Shown piece by piece: positions 41,798 to 52,535 of a DNA stretch of 64,000 bases (the stretch's first letter is position 1; each line of letters opens with the position of its first letter). The stretch is from Flavobacteriaceae bacterium. GTDB lineage: Bacteria > Bacteroidota > Bacteroidia > Flavobacteriales > Flavobacteriaceae. The notes beneath the pieces were generated by a model. It was given only the letters and a program-made list of their open reading frames with translations. It was not told the DNA's origin and searched no databases. The DNA lies in the NCBI GenBank assembly GCA_002707025.1, contig PALG01000028.1, positions 1-64,000 of the forward strand, written 5' to 3'. Both the position numbers and the translations under genes were made by a program.

Positions 41798-43825
41798 ATG
41801 GGTAAACTATACAACAACAAAAGATATCACCGCGATTTATCGTGGCTACGTTTCAATCATAGGGTATTGCAAGAAGCTAAAGACCCTAACAATCCACTAT
41901 ACGAACGGATTAAGTTTTTAGCCATTTTTTCTTCTAACCTAGATGAATTTTTTAAGGTTCGGGTGTCCGACATTCGCCAAATTAAAGAGGTAGAAAAACC
42001 GCTTCGGAAGAAACTCATTACCAAACCCAACAAAGTACTTCGTGAAATTAAGGCTCAAGTAGAGCTTCAGCAGGAAGAATTTGGACGTATTTTTTCAGAA
42101 GAGATTGTTCCCGAATTGAAGTCTGAAAACATTCATTTAATCGACTTTACCCAGTTTTCCAATGTTCAGAAGGAAATTACAAAAACCTACTTTCAGGAGG
42201 AGCTAAAAGCCAAAACGGAAGTTTCGATCCATCCCGTTTCTGGAAAGGAAAGTGTTTTTATTGAAAATGAACAACTGTACCTAGCGGCCCTTTTAAACAA
42301 AAGTGAATTTGTTCTGGTGAAAATTCCGGAGGAAGAAGATCGTTTCTTCTCTTTTCCGAAATACAACGGTAAACACTACATCACTTTTATAGATGACATC
42401 TTAAAATACAACCTGAAGCAGAATCCGCAAAGAGAGCATAACATTACTTTTTATTCGGTTAAAAAATCCCGGGATGCCGAATTGTATATCGACGATGAAA
42501 TCTCTGGGAATTTAAAAGAGAAAATTGAAAAATCGCTCTCCAGAAGAGAAACAGGCCAAGCCACGCGACTGTTGGTCGATCATAAAATGCCAGTGACGTT
42601 TCAAGAGATTTTGAAAGCACGGCTAGACGTGTATCATTGCGATCTTATTATGGGAGGGACCTATCACAATTTCAAGGATTTTTTCAAATTTCCAAATCCG
42701 ACAGAAAAACACCTTTCTGTAAAAGAGCTTCCACCGCTACCTCACCCTGAACTTTCCTTGGAGAATTCCCTATTCCAGACTATCAAAGAGAAAGACCGTT
42801 TACTTTATTTCCCTTATCAATCGTTTGAGCCCGTAATCAAGCTGCTAGAGGAAGCCGCAGAAGACCCTACGGTCACTACCATTAAAATAACGATTTATCG
42901 TGCCGCCGAAACTTCTCGCCTCAATGATGCTATTGCGAGAGCCTCCAAAAACGGAAAGGAAGTGGTTATTTTTATTGAGGTGAAAGCTCGTTTCGACGAA
43001 GAAAATAACTTAAAATGGGGAAAGACATTTGAAGAAAATGGTGCTAAGGTCATTTATAGCTTTCCTGCCATCAAGGTACATTCAAAAATTATGTACATAG
43101 AAAGGGAGGTTTCAGAAAAAACAGAACGCTACGCCTACATTTCCACAGGAAATTTTAATGAAAATACAGCGAAAGTATACACCGATTTTGGACTCATGAC
43201 GGCACATCCAGATATTACGGAAGACATTAACAAGGTTTTTTTGGTGCTCGAAGGAAAAATGATCATTCCAAAAGCGGAAAAACTACTCGTCTCGCCCTTT
43301 AAAACCCGAGATGAATTTGAAAAATTGATTCAAAACGAAATTGCCTTTGCAAAAGCAGGTAAAGAAGCCTACATCATTGCTAAAATGAATAGTTTGGAGG
43401 ATAAGAAAATGATCGATTTACTCTATAAAGCTAGTCATGCGGGTGTTAAAATACGCTTATTGGTTCGAGGTATTTGCTGCTTGGTTCCAGGTATTAAAGG
43501 TCAAAGTGAAAATATTTATGTAACGAGTATTTTAGATCGTTTTCTGGAGCATGCCCGGGTATATATCTTCGGAAATGACGGCAATGAAAAAATGTACATT
43601 GGATCGGCCGATTGGATGAAGCGTAATTTGAGTCACCGTATTGAAGTGGTAGCCCCCATCCTTGATACTGAAATCCATAAAACCATTAAAACCTTAATCG
43701 AGATTCAACTGAAGGACAACACCAAAGCCAGGGTGATCGATGTCCAACAAAAAAACGAGTATGTTCAAAACGGGAAACCTTCGTTACGTTCTCAAATTGA
43801 AACCTACCGCTATTTTGAAACATAA
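41798..43825 (+). CDS. ppk1: Polyphosphate kinase 1
   Basis: This 675-residue protein contains all PPK1 parts: an N-terminal helical domain (YHRDLSWLRFNHRVLQEA), the head domain, and the PLD-like C-terminal domains with the phosphorylated histidine at 428 (AIKVHSKIMYIERE) and GNFNENTAKVYTDFG. It makes polyphosphate from ATP reversibly. The gene is convergent with the membrane pyrophosphatase; both concern phosphate and pyrophosphate balance. Confidence 0.96.
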   Translation: MGKLYNNKRYHRDLSWLRFNHRVLQEAKDPNNPLYERIKFLAIFSSNLDEFFKVRVSDIRQIKEVEKPLRKKLITKPNKVLREIKAQVELQQEEFGRIFSEEIVPELKSENIHLIDFTQFSNVQKEITKTYFQEELKAKTEVSIHPVSGKESVFIENEQLYLAALLNKSEFVLVKIPEEEDRFFSFPKYNGKHYITFIDDILKYNLKQNPQREHNITFYSVKKSRDAELYIDDEISGNLKEKIEKSLSRRETGQATRLLVDHKMPVTFQEILKARLDVYHCDLIMGGTYHNFKDFFKFPNPTEKHLSVKELPPLPHPELSLENSLFQTIKEKDRLLYFPYQSFEPVIKLLEEAAEDPTVTTIKITIYRAAETSRLNDAIARASKNGKEVVIFIEVKARFDEENNLKWGKTFEENGAKVIYSFPAIKVHSKIMYIEREVSEKTERYAYISTGNFNENTAKVYTDFGLMTAHPDITEDINKVFLVLEGKMIIPKAEKLLVSPFKTRDEFEKLIQNEIAFAKAGKEAYIIAKMNSLEDKKMIDLLYKASHAGVKIRLLVRGICCLVPGIKGQSENIYVTSILDRFLEHARVYIFGNDGNEKMYIGSADWMKRNLSHRIEVVAPILDTEIHKTIKTLIEIQLKDNTKARVIDVQQKNEYVQNGKPSLRSQIETYRYFET

Positions 43826-43856
43826 AAAAAGCCCGAAGAAAACTTCCGGCTTTTTT
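43825..43856. terminator. Bidirectional terminator between ppk1 and hppA
   Basis: AAAAAAGCC-C-GAAG and CTTC-C-GGCTTTTTT form a stem with one mismatched pair around an AAAA loop, with U-tracts in both directions. Confidence 0.85.
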
Positions 43857-43876
43857 AATATATAACTTAGAAATAT

Positions 43877-46321
43877 TTAGTTGTTGATTTCTTCTTCAAC
43901 TTCTATCGTTCCATTTTCAACTTTTACTTCCGCATTTTTAAAAGCCTCCAGTTGTGCTTTTACTTCCGCTTCGGTTCCTTTAAAGGTTTTGGTTTCCGTG
44001 GTAGTTTCGCCTCCTTTAGTTGTTTCAATAGTTACGGTAGCAACGGTTTCTTCACCTTCCATACCCATTTCTACTTTCACTTCCTTGGATACTTCCTCCA
44101 CTACTTTAGTTCCTTCTTCCGTGATGACCATTGTCTCACCTTCTGGGGTAGTTCCAGATACTTCAGAACCGTGTCCTCCCAAAATGGGTGCAATCACCAA
44201 ACCTACCAAGCAGGTTAGTTTAATTAAGATATTCATGGAAGGTCCAGAAGTATCTTTAAAAGGATCCCCTACAGTATCTCCTGTTACTGCTGCTTTGTGA
44301 GCATCACTTCCTTTAAAAGTCATTTCCCCATTGATCTCTACACCTGCTTCAAAAGATTTTTTGGCGTTATCCCAAGCACCTCCAGCGTTATTCTGGAAAA
44401 TAGCCCACATCACACCACTCACACAAACTCCAGCCATATACCCTCCAAGAGGTTCAGCACCAAAGATCAATCCAATAATAACGGGTGTAATGATGGTGAT
44501 TAATCCCGGTAGGATCATTTCCTTTAAGGCAGCTTTGGTAGAAATCTCTACACACTTACCGTATTCTGGGGTTCCGGTTCCTTCCATAATTCCAGGAATT
44601 TCACGGAACTGACGACGTACTTCCTGTACCATTTCCATCGCGGCTTTTCCAACCGATTTCATCGCTAAGGCAGAGAATACCACCGGAATCATCCCTCCTA
44701 CGAACAAGGCCGCTAATACATCCGCTTTAAAGATGTTAATTCCGTCGATTCCCGTAAAAGTTACATAAGCTGCAAATAAAGCCAATGCCGTAAGCGCTGC
44801 AGAAGCAATGGCAAAACCTTTTCCAACTGCTGCTGTGGTATTTCCTACAGAATCCAAGATATCGGTACGCTCACGAACGTGATCTTCCAATTCGCTCATT
44901 TCGGCAACCCCTCCTGCATTATCAGCGATAGGTCCGAAGGCATCAATTGCCAATTGCATAGCAGTTGTAGCCATCATCGCAGAAGCCGCTAGAGCCACTC
45001 CGTAGAATCCTGCCAATTCATAAGAACCGTAAATAGCAGCTGCAAACAATAACACACTCCAGAAGGTAGACTTCATCCCAACGGCAAGACCTGCAATAAT
45101 GTTGGTGGCCGCACCCGTAGAAGAATTCTGAACGATATCCAAAACAGGTTTTTTACCTAAACTGGTATAATGTGCCGTTACAAAAGAAATTAAAGCTCCT
45201 ACAGCAAGCCCGATACAGGCTGAGAAAAATACATTCATAGAGGATACCATTTTATACCCTTCTCCAAAGAATTTCATGTTCATTTCGGAAGGAAGCATCC
45301 ATTTAATCAAGAAATAACTTGCTGCCAAAGTAAGAATGATGGCCGCCCAGTTCCCCATATCCAATGCTTTCTGAACCTGTGGTTCTTTAGCATCGTTGTT
45401 TTTTATACTTACTAAAAAGGTTCCCAAAATAGAAGCCAATACACCTACCCCGGCAATGACCAAAGGAAGGAGGATGGGACCCATTCCGTTGAAACTTTCA
45501 CTCACCATGCCATTATCGGCCATATCCTTGATAATGTAGTTTCCAAGTACCATGGAAGCTAAAACCGTGGCTACATAAGAACCAAAAAGGTCGGCTCCCA
45601 TACCCGCAACATCTCCTACGTTATCTCCTACGTTATCGGCGATAGTCGCTGGGTTACGAGGATCATCCTCTGGAATTCCTGCTTCTACCTTTCCTACTAA
45701 ATCTGCACCTACGTCGGCTGCTTTGGTATAAATTCCACCGCCTACACGGGCAAACAATGCAATACTTTCAGCACCCAAAGAGAATCCCGCTAGGGCTTCT
45801 AGTACTACAGTCATTTCGTTATAAAAATTACCACCTTCGGTAAGGAATTGTCCCATAAAGAACATAAAGAACAAACTTAAACCTAGAACTGCCAAACCGG
45901 CCACCCCAAGTCCCATTACTGTTCCACCACCAAAAGAAACTTTTAAGGCTTGTGGCAAACTGGTTTTGGCTGCTTCTGCAGTACGGGCATTTGCTTCCGT
46001 AGCCACACGCATACCAATATTACCTGCTAATGCTGAAAAAATAGCCCCAAAAATAAAAGCGGGAACAATCATCCAACTAGTGGTATCTACAATAGTAGAA
46101 ATAACATATAACAATACTGCCGCGATAATGGCAAAGATGAGAAGCAATCGGTATTCTGCATTTAAAAAGGCCAAGGCCCCTTCCTTAATACTTTTTGAAA
46201 TAGATTGCATGCGCTCACTTCCGGCAGCTTGTTTTTTTACCCAGCTCATTTTAACGAGCATGAATAACAAACCTAGCACAGCAAGGGCGATAGGAACGTA
46301 AATAATGTTTTGTTCTAACAT
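43877..46321 (-). CDS. hppA: Membrane-bound (sodium- or proton-pumping) pyrophosphatase
   Basis: This 814-residue polytopic protein has the pyrophosphate-binding [21 protein letters not shown] motif and the [10 protein letters not shown] segment; Ala at that site marks the potassium-dependent subfamily. It couples PPi hydrolysis to ion pumping across the inner membrane. After the last membrane segment there is an unusual acidic tail of about 90 residues ([21 protein letters not shown] ... [15 protein letters not shown]) beyond the usual family end. The ion (Na+ or H+) is not decided. Confidence 0.95.
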   Translation of the reverse strand: MLEQNIIYVPIALAVLGLLFMLVKMSWVKKQAAGSERMQSISKSIKEGALAFLNAEYRLLLIFAIIAAVLLYVISTIVDTTSWMIVPAFIFGAIFSALAGNIGMRVATEANARTAEAAKTSLPQALKVSFGGGTVMGLGVAGLAVLGLSLFFMFFMGQFLTEGGNFYNEMTVVLEALAGFSLGAESIALFARVGGGIYTKAADVGADLVGKVEAGIPEDDPRNPATIADNVGDNVGDVAGMGADLFGSYVATVLASMVLGNYIIKDMADNGMVSESFNGMGPILLPLVIAGVGVLASILGTFLVSIKNNDAKEPQVQKALDMGNWAAIILTLAASYFLIKWMLPSEMNMKFFGEGYKMVSSMNVFFSACIGLAVGALISFVTAHYTSLGKKPVLDIVQNSSTGAATNIIAGLAVGMKSTFWSVLLFAAAIYGSYELAGFYGVALAASAMMATTAMQLAIDAFGPIADNAGGVAEMSELEDHVRERTDILDSVGNTTAAVGKGFAIASAALTALALFAAYVTFTGIDGINIFKADVLAALFVGGMIPVVFSALAMKSVGKAAMEMVQEVRRQFREIPGIMEGTGTPEYGKCVEISTKAALKEMILPGLITIITPVIIGLIFGAEPLGGYMAGVCVSGVMWAIFQNNAGGAWDNAKKSFEAGVEINGEMTFKGSDAHKAAVTGDTVGDPFKDTSGPSMNILIKLTCLVGLVIAPILGGHGSEVSGTTPEGETMVITEEGTKVVEEVSKEVKVEMGMEGEETVATVTIETTKGGETTTETKTFKGTEAEVKAQLEAFKNAEVKVENGTIEVEEEINN

Positions 46322-46360
46322 AGTTAAGTTATTTAGTAAAACTTTTCAATTTTGCGGTTG

Positions 46361-46368
46361 CAAAAGTA
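46361..46368 (-). promoter_or_regulatory. -7 element of hppA
   Basis: Minus strand TACTTTTG matches TAnnTTTG. The predicted transcript starts near 46354, with a leader of about 33 nt. No clear -33 TTG. Confidence 0.5.
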
Positions 46369-46409
46369 GTAAAATTGATTGGTTATGGAAATTATTAATT
46401 AAGAAGAAT

Positions 46410-48896
46410 TTAAAACGAAAACCCGAATACGCCCGTAACGCCAAAACGCCTAGCCTCAGGATTGTCCAAATAATTCCCTCGAAAGTTGAAATCGATTCTG
46501 AATATCTTAAAGATATTTCCTACCCCCACGCTCCATTCCCAGTAAATATCCTCGGGTGCCGTATAAATTACCGGATTCCCCATAGGATCCACATTCAAAG
46601 CCTGATTGGCTTCAGAAATTTGCCCATATACTGCTCGAAACCCTACGACTTCTCTTAAATTTAATTTTCGAATTCCAGGAATGCGCCCAAAAATCCTTCC
46701 GCCGAAATTATGCTGCATATGGAAAGACACATAGGTATCGCTTACGAATTCATAAAAATCCAACTGATTGAAGGTGTTATAGATACTGAAAAGGGTTTGG
46801 TTTCCAGGGATCGGACTTAACAATCCTAACGGCACCTCTCCATAGATCTTTCCTGCTTCAATGGTGGTTAACATTCTTCCGAAGCCTCCAATATTCCAAG
46901 GCTGCGTATACAAACCTTGCACTTTTTGGTATTCGAAATCACCGCCCAATACATCTTTTAGTCCATTTGTAAAGCTGGCAAAGAATATAGGAAAGTCATC
47001 GTTCACTACTTTTTGCTCTACGCCATAGCCAATGGTTTTCCGCCCGGGTGTATAATTAAGGCTCAAATCGATTTCGGGTTGTTTGAGTTCCGATTGGATG
47101 GTTCCGTTTTCATCAATATAACTCAGGCTGAACGTATCGGTTGCCGATCGCAGGGTTCTATAGGCCGCCGTTATCCTAAAAATAAAATTTTTGGCAGGTT
47201 CCATTTCAAAGCCTATAGTACTTAAATTGAGATTCGTCAATTTGTCGTTGGCACCCACGGTGATAAGAGAAGATGACGCCAAATTTCTTCCCAGCACATC
47301 GGTACTGGAGGTTAAGCTCGCTCCGGTTTGTTCCACATCCCGCCGATTTCCCCCAAAAATGATCAATCGGGTTTTACGGTCCAGCAAAGCTTTTCCTGAA
47401 ATGCCATATTTAAACTTATTGTCCCTAAAACCATAGGCCATAAATCCTTCCAATCGCCAGGGATCGTTTTGCCCAAAGTAGGTCCTTCCCCCTGCACGAA
47501 CACGAATTCCTTCCGCTTCGTTAAATCCGAAGGTGGAAAAAATAGGTCCAAAATCGAAATTATCGAATTCATAATAGCCAGAAGCCAGTGTTGCCCCTAG
47601 ATTGTAAAGAGTTTTAAAACGAGGTACTGTTTTTAAGGTATCTAGCATTTTATAAACCCCTTCTTCATCTTTACTAAGCGGTTCCATTCTACGCTCGTTC
47701 CAAAAATCATCCGATCGATTATAGACTTGCTCTTGATAGGGGTCTAACTGAGCTTTGTAAAATTCTTTTCCTTTTTCCTTATCAAATTCGTAGTTGTCGT
47801 ATAGGGTGGTACGTTTACCATAAACCCCGCGGGCGCCTTCTTTTTTCCGAAGACTGAAATCGCTCATAAAATAATCGCGGGTGATCAAGAAAATGGAGTC
47901 GTTCAAAACTTCAAATTCCTGTTCAATATAGACATCACGAACCCAGTTAAGATTGGCACTTTTGGACGCCTGAAGGTTGATTTCCTTAATGGCCCAAGTA
48001 GAATCGTTTACCCAAAAGTCGCCCTTGAAGGTGAGTTCATTTTTCCGCCTGGGATAATAAATGATATTGTAGCACCATTTGTTGTCGCGAAAGGCGCTAT
48101 CCAGTAGCACATAGTTATAAACATCAATTCCTGTAGTAGATAGCGGACTTGTAAAGGCCTTATCAAAAAACTTCAGGTAATTATCGTACACGTTGTAATC
48201 ACTGTACAAGTCTTTTACGAAGGCAATCAAAGACTGGTTATTCTCAAAACCAGACGCTTTATTTCCTTGCAGCACTTCTTTTTCTTCATTGAGGTTATTA
48301 TCCCCGTAAATTTCAGAATAAGCTTCATTAACGAAAATAGGTAAGTACGTATTCCCAGTGATATTTGAGGTATCCACTTGATCGAACACAAACTCCATTC
48401 CTTTAAAAATCTTACTTTTTATCAAGGCAGAGTCGATGGTATTCAAGTCGAATTCCAGTTTTTCGTATTTATCGTATTGGTATTGCTTAAACTTTTTAAC
48501 ACCGTTTTCCCGACGATTCTCCCAGATTTTCCGAAGGATATCAATAGCTGGGTTGTTCTTCTTAGAAGTTTTTCCTGAAAAAACTACCACTTCATTGAGA
48601 GCTTCCACTTCTTCCTTAAGCACAATCTCAAGATTGTAGTTTACTTTTTTAGGGAGCGGAAAGTCTTTCATTTCATAACCCACAAAGGAAATCCAAAGTG
48701 CCTGATGGTTTTCGTCGCTTTCCAAATAGAATCGGCCATTTTCATCGGTAATGGTACCCTCGTTGGAATCTTTAAAAATTACATTCGCGAAGGCAACCGG
48801 CTCTCCAAATTCATCTTTTACTTCACCGCTTGCTTTTGTTTGCGCCACTAGGGCTGAAGCAATCAATAAGAGAAATAGGAATGCTAGTTGCTTCAT
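46410..48896 (-). CDS. DUF5686 outer-membrane protein with carboxypeptidase-regulatory-like domain
   Basis: This 828-residue protein has a signal peptide (MKQLAFLFLLLIASALVAQ) and an N-terminal carboxypeptidase-regulatory-like domain (KASGEVKDEFGEPVAFANVIFKD, about 20-100). The long DUF5686 part follows, with beta-barrel features at the C-terminus (NFRGNYLDNPEARRFGVTGVFGFSF). It is probably an outer-membrane protein. Its role is unknown. It follows pdhB after 53 bp, perhaps by chance. Confidence 0.88.
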   Translation of the reverse strand: MKQLAFLFLLLIASALVAQTKASGEVKDEFGEPVAFANVIFKDSNEGTITDENGRFYLESDENHQALWISFVGYEMKDFPLPKKVNYNLEIVLKEEVEALNEVVVFSGKTSKKNNPAIDILRKIWENRRENGVKKFKQYQYDKYEKLEFDLNTIDSALIKSKIFKGMEFVFDQVDTSNITGNTYLPIFVNEAYSEIYGDNNLNEEKEVLQGNKASGFENNQSLIAFVKDLYSDYNVYDNYLKFFDKAFTSPLSTTGIDVYNYVLLDSAFRDNKWCYNIIYYPRRKNELTFKGDFWVNDSTWAIKEINLQASKSANLNWVRDVYIEQEFEVLNDSIFLITRDYFMSDFSLRKKEGARGVYGKRTTLYDNYEFDKEKGKEFYKAQLDPYQEQVYNRSDDFWNERRMEPLSKDEEGVYKMLDTLKTVPRFKTLYNLGATLASGYYEFDNFDFGPIFSTFGFNEAEGIRVRAGGRTYFGQNDPWRLEGFMAYGFRDNKFKYGISGKALLDRKTRLIIFGGNRRDVEQTGASLTSSTDVLGRNLASSSLITVGANDKLTNLNLSTIGFEMEPAKNFIFRITAAYRTLRSATDTFSLSYIDENGTIQSELKQPEIDLSLNYTPGRKTIGYGVEQKVVNDDFPIFFASFTNGLKDVLGGDFEYQKVQGLYTQPWNIGGFGRMLTTIEAGKIYGEVPLGLLSPIPGNQTLFSIYNTFNQLDFYEFVSDTYVSFHMQHNFGGRIFGRIPGIRKLNLREVVGFRAVYGQISEANQALNVDPMGNPVIYTAPEDIYWEWSVGVGNIFKIFRIDFNFRGNYLDNPEARRFGVTGVFGFSF

Positions 48897-48949
48897 TGCA
48901 ATTTTAGGTTCGTGAATTGGGAATCGGGAATATCGGGAAAAAGTAAGAC

Positions 48950-49930
48950 TTAGTCCTTGTATAATACTTTTTTAACAGCTTTTATAACATCTTCACTATT
49001 GGGCAACCATTCCTCCAATAAAACAGGAGAATAGGGCGCTGGGGTATCGGCTGTATTAAGTTTTACAATAGGGGCATCTAGATAGTCGAAAGCTTGAGAT
49101 TGCACCTGATATGTAATTTCGGTCGCCACATTTCCAAAGGGCCATGCTTCTTCCAAGATGACCAATCGGTTGGTTTTCTTCACACTTTCCAAAATGGTTT
49201 TGTGGTCCATAGGGCGTACGGTACGAAGGTCTATGATTTCACACTCAATCCCTTCTTCCGCTAATTTTTCGGCAGCAGCATAGGCTTCCTTAATAATTTT
49301 TCCGAAGGAAACAACGGTAACATCTTTTCCTTCCCTTTTAATATCTGCTACCCCCAAAGGAATTAAGTACTCTCCCTCTGGCACCTCTCCCTTATCACCA
49401 TACATTTGTTCACTTTCCATGAAAATCACGGGATCGTCATCACGAATGGCACTTTTCAATAATCCCTTTGCATCGGCTGGATTGCTAGGCACCACCACTT
49501 TTAGACCCGGACAGTTGGCAAACCAACTCTCAAAAGCTTGCGAATGGGTCGCTGCCAATTGGCCTGCAGATGCGGTTGGTCCTCGAAAAACGATAGGACA
49601 ATTAAACTGTCCACCACTCATTTGGCGGATTTTAGCCGCATTGTTAATAATTTGATCAATCCCTACCAAAGAGAAGTTAAACGTCATGAATTCGATGATA
49701 GGACGGTTTCCATTCATCGCACTTCCTACCCCAATCCCGGCAAAACCCAATTCGGAGATGGGAGTATCGATGACCCTTTTAGGGCCAAACTCATCCAACA
49801 TCCCTTTACTAGCCTTGTAAGCACCGTTGTATTCGGCAACCTCTTCGCCCATTAAATAAATACTTTCGTCGCGACGCATTTCTTCGGTCATCGCTTCACA
49901 AACAGCTTCTCTAAATTGTATGGTTTTCAT
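48950..49930 (-). CDS. pdhB: Pyruvate dehydrogenase E1 component, beta subunit
   Basis: This 326-residue protein reads MKTIQFREAVCEAMTEEMRRD, YLMGEEVAEYNGAYKASKGML, RVIDTPISELGFAGIGVGSAM and HSQAFESWFANCPGLKVVVPS, the standard E1-beta fold. It acts with a separate E1-alpha that is not encoded here. It is distinct from the fused E1 at 8433, so this genome has at least two E1 systems. Confidence 0.94.
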   Translation of the reverse strand: MKTIQFREAVCEAMTEEMRRDESIYLMGEEVAEYNGAYKASKGMLDEFGPKRVIDTPISELGFAGIGVGSAMNGNRPIIEFMTFNFSLVGIDQIINNAAKIRQMSGGQFNCPIVFRGPTASAGQLAATHSQAFESWFANCPGLKVVVPSNPADAKGLLKSAIRDDDPVIFMESEQMYGDKGEVPEGEYLIPLGVADIKREGKDVTVVSFGKIIKEAYAAAEKLAEEGIECEIIDLRTVRPMDHKTILESVKKTNRLVILEEAWPFGNVATEITYQVQSQAFDYLDAPIVKLNTADTPAPYSPVLLEEWLPNSEDVIKAVKKVLYKD

Positions 49931-49974
49931 GCTCTAAATTCAAAAAGGATTACCCTGAAAAAATTTCAGGAAGA

Positions 49975-50028
49975 CAAAAATAATACTATTTGAAAAGTTC
50001 TTCACACTTTTTAGAAAAATTCTAAAAT
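49975..50028. promoter_or_regulatory. Intergenic control region between pdhB and etfB
   Basis: On the minus strand TATTTTTG (49975-49982) is a good -7 element for pdhB. Further right, TTTTAGAA-AAA-TTCTAAAA (about 50009-50027) is a perfect 8-bp inverted repeat between the two divergent genes and could be an operator or a short hairpin. Confidence 0.5.
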
Positions 50029-50114
50029 TTTATTATGCATGCATAGGAAAATTGATTAGATTGTCGTATCTTCGTAGCCCAAATCAGAACGATCAAAAAA
50101 TAAAAAATTACTTC

Positions 50115-50855
50115 ATGAAAATTTTAGTGTGTATAAGTCACGTGCCAGACACGACTTCTAAGATCAACTTCACGGAAGGAGACACCCAGTTTGACACCAA
50201 TGGTGTTCAATTTGTCATTAACCCAAATGATGAATTTGGCCTTACCCGAGCCATGTGGTTCAAGGAAAAACAAGGCGCTTCGGTACATGTAGTGAATGTA
50301 GGAGGCCCTGAAACCGAACCTACGTTACGCAAAGCTTTAGCCATAGGGGCCGATGAAGCTATTCGGGTAAATACCCCTGCCACTGATGGGTTTTCCGTAG
50401 CGAAACAACTAGCACAGGTAGTGAAAGAGGGTGGGTATGACCTGGTCATTGCCGGACGTGAATCGATTGATTATAACGGGGGCATGGTTCCTGGGATGCT
50501 TGCCAAAATTACAGGAGCCCACTTTGTGAACACCTGCATAAGCCTTGAGGTTGAAGGGACTGAAGTAACAGCTATCCGTGAAATAGATGGCGGAAAGGAA
50601 ACCCTTAAAACTTCGCTTCCTTTGGTGGTAGGCGGACAAAAAGGATTGGTTGAGGAAAGCGATCTTCGTATCCCCAATATGCGCGGTATTATGCAAGCCC
50701 GTTCCAAACCCCTACATGTGAAAGAACCTGCAGAAGCTTCCGCAGAAACTTCCGTTAGCAAATTTGAAAAGCCAGCTCCCAAAGGAGATGTAAAACTGGT
50801 AGACAATGTAGATGATCTCGTAAACCTATTACACAACGAAGCAAAAGTAATTTAA
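50115..50855 (+). CDS. etfB: Electron transfer flavoprotein beta subunit
   Basis: The start is taken at 50115 (MKILVCISHVPDTTSKINF, 246 aa), the usual EtfB start. It contains VINPNDEFGLTRAM, GRESIDYNGGMVPGMLAK and the late VVGGQKGLVEESDLRIPNMRGIMQARSKPL. EtfAB carries electrons from acyl-CoA dehydrogenases to the quinone pool. It is followed by etfA after three bases. Confidence 0.96.
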   Translation: MKILVCISHVPDTTSKINFTEGDTQFDTNGVQFVINPNDEFGLTRAMWFKEKQGASVHVVNVGGPETEPTLRKALAIGADEAIRVNTPATDGFSVAKQLAQVVKEGGYDLVIAGRESIDYNGGMVPGMLAKITGAHFVNTCISLEVEGTEVTAIREIDGGKETLKTSLPLVVGGQKGLVEESDLRIPNMRGIMQARSKPLHVKEPAEASAETSVSKFEKPAPKGDVKLVDNVDDLVNLLHNEAKVI

Positions 50856-50858
50856 GAT

Positions 50859-51821
50859 ATGTCAGTACTCGTATATACAGAATCCGAACAAGGAAAATTC
50901 AAAAAAATAGCGCAAGAAGCTGTTTCTTACGCCAAAGGCATTGCCGATATGATGGGCACAACGGTTACCGCCGTTTCCGTGAATGGTGAAGACACCGCCT
51001 CTTTAGGAAACTATGGTGCTTCAAAAGTTTTGGAGGTAAATAACGATGCCTTGAAAAACTTCAATGCGGAAGCCTATGCCGATGTGGTGGCCAAAGCAGC
51101 ACAACAAGAAGGGGCTCAAGTAGTGGTGCTTTCTTCAAGTGCCAATGGAAAATACATGGCTCCTTTAGTAGCCGTAAGCCTAGAAGCAGGATATGTTCCT
51201 AATGTTACAGGACTTCCCGAAAGCACCGACCCATTTAAAGTAAAACAAAGTGTGTTTACCAACAAAGCCTTTGCCGTTACTGAAATTAATACTCCTGTAA
51301 AAGTGATTGGTTTGGCCAAAAATGCTTACGGAGTGAAAGAAAATGATACCAGCGCCACCACAGAGGCGTTTTCACCAGAATTCAGCAAAGGCGAAATAGA
51401 AGTTGTATCTGTGGACAAAGCCACCGATAAAGTTACTATTGCGGATGCTGAAGTGGTGGTGTCGGGAGGACGTGGCCTAAAAGGTCCCGAAAACTGGGGA
51501 ATGATTGAAGACCTTGCGAATGTTTTGGGAGCAGCAACCGCCTGTTCCAAACCGGTAAGCGATATGGGATGGAGACCTCATAGCGAACACGTAGGCCAAA
51601 CGGGAAAACCAGTAGCCTCCAATTTATATATTGCTATTGGTATTAGTGGAGCCATTCAACATTTGGCAGGAATCAACGCTTCCAAAGTGAAGGTGGTAAT
51701 CAATAACGATCCGGAAGCACCTTTCTTCAAAGCAGCAGATTATGGTATTGTAGGCGATGCTTTTGAGGTTGTTCCACAGTTGGTAGAAAAATTAAAAGAG
51801 TTTAAGTCACAAAACGCATAA
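50859..51821 (+). CDS. etfA: Electron transfer flavoprotein alpha subunit
   Basis: This 320-residue protein has the C-terminal FAD-binding signature GGRGLKGPENWGMIEDLA, the VGQTGKPVASNLYIAIGISGAIQHLAG region and NNDPEAPFFKAADYGIVGD. It partners EtfB. A strong terminator follows. Confidence 0.97.
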   Translation: MSVLVYTESEQGKFKKIAQEAVSYAKGIADMMGTTVTAVSVNGEDTASLGNYGASKVLEVNNDALKNFNAEAYADVVAKAAQQEGAQVVVLSSSANGKYMAPLVAVSLEAGYVPNVTGLPESTDPFKVKQSVFTNKAFAVTEINTPVKVIGLAKNAYGVKENDTSATTEAFSPEFSKGEIEVVSVDKATDKVTIADAEVVVSGGRGLKGPENWGMIEDLANVLGAATACSKPVSDMGWRPHSEHVGQTGKPVASNLYIAIGISGAIQHLAGINASKVKVVINNDPEAPFFKAADYGIVGDAFEVVPQLVEKLKEFKSQNA

Positions 51822-51850
51822 TTTTTGTTAATTTGTGCCTTCACAAAAGG

Positions 51851-51894
51851 GCTGTTCAAAATAAGGTGGGTCCTTATTTTGAACAGCTTTTTTT
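51851..51894 (+). terminator. Strong terminator after etfA
   Basis: GCTGTTCAAAATAAG (51851-51865) and CTTATTTTGAACAGC (51873-51887) make a perfect 15-bp stem with a GTGGGTC loop, followed by seven T. Confidence 0.95.
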
Positions 51895-51905
51895 AATGAA
51901 AGGGA

Positions 51906-52532
51906 ATGAGTTTAGTTAGACTTAACATTAAAGGAATATCTTATAGCCAAACACAAAATGGCGCTTACGCACTCATCCTCAGCGAAGAAGATGGCGAAAG
52001 AAAACTTCCTATCGTCATAGGGGCTTTTGAAGCACAATCCATTGCCATTGCACTGGAAAAAGAAATTAAACCCCCAAGACCCTTAACACACGACTTGTTT
52101 AAAAATTTTGCCGATCGGTATCAAATTATGGTAAAACAAGTCATCATCCATAAATTGGTGGATGGGGTTTTTTATTCCAGTATTATTTCCGAAAGGGACG
52201 GTCTAGAAGAAATTATTGATGCCCGTACCAGTGATGCCATTGCCTTAGCGCTTCGCTTCAATGCACCTATCTTTACCTATAAAGGCATTTTGGACAAAGC
52301 TGGAATATATCTAAAAACACAGCCCAAAGAAGAAAAAATATCGGATGAAGAGGAAGCTGTGATTGAAAAACTTATTACTGGGGAGGATCAGGAATCCAAA
52401 AAGAAAACCTCCAAAAACTATAGCAAACACACCCTCAAGGAATTGAACAAGATGCTGGATGAAGCTGTAGCCAATGAAGACTATGAAAAAGCGGCCAGTA
52501 TTCGTGATGAGATTTCCAAACGCGAAAAATAA
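51906..52532 (+). CDS. Bifunctional-nuclease-domain protein with UVR motif
   Basis: This 208-residue protein has an N-terminal DUF151/BFN domain (VRLNIKGISYSQTQNGAYALIL, RKLPIVIGAFEAQSIAIALE, ARTSDAIALALRFNAPIF) and a C-terminal UvrB/UvrC-type coiled motif (LKELNKMLDEAVANEDYEKAASIRDEI). BFN proteins have DNase/RNase activity in plants. The role of the bacterial relatives, widespread in Bacteroidota, is unknown. It starts four bases upstream of the nucleoside transporter, suggesting a link with nucleotide salvage. Confidence 0.9.
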   Translation: MSLVRLNIKGISYSQTQNGAYALILSEEDGERKLPIVIGAFEAQSIAIALEKEIKPPRPLTHDLFKNFADRYQIMVKQVIIHKLVDGVFYSSIISERDGLEEIIDARTSDAIALALRFNAPIFTYKGILDKAGIYLKTQPKEEKISDEEEAVIEKLITGEDQESKKKTSKNYSKHTLKELNKMLDEAVANEDYEKAASIRDEISKREK

Positions 52533-52535
52533 CCT

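Noticed and set aside
48912-48940. Third heptamer array near GAATTGG/GAATCGG upstream of the DUF5686 gene
   Set aside because: Only two or three loose units, with no four-helix-bundle gene nearby; too weak to count.
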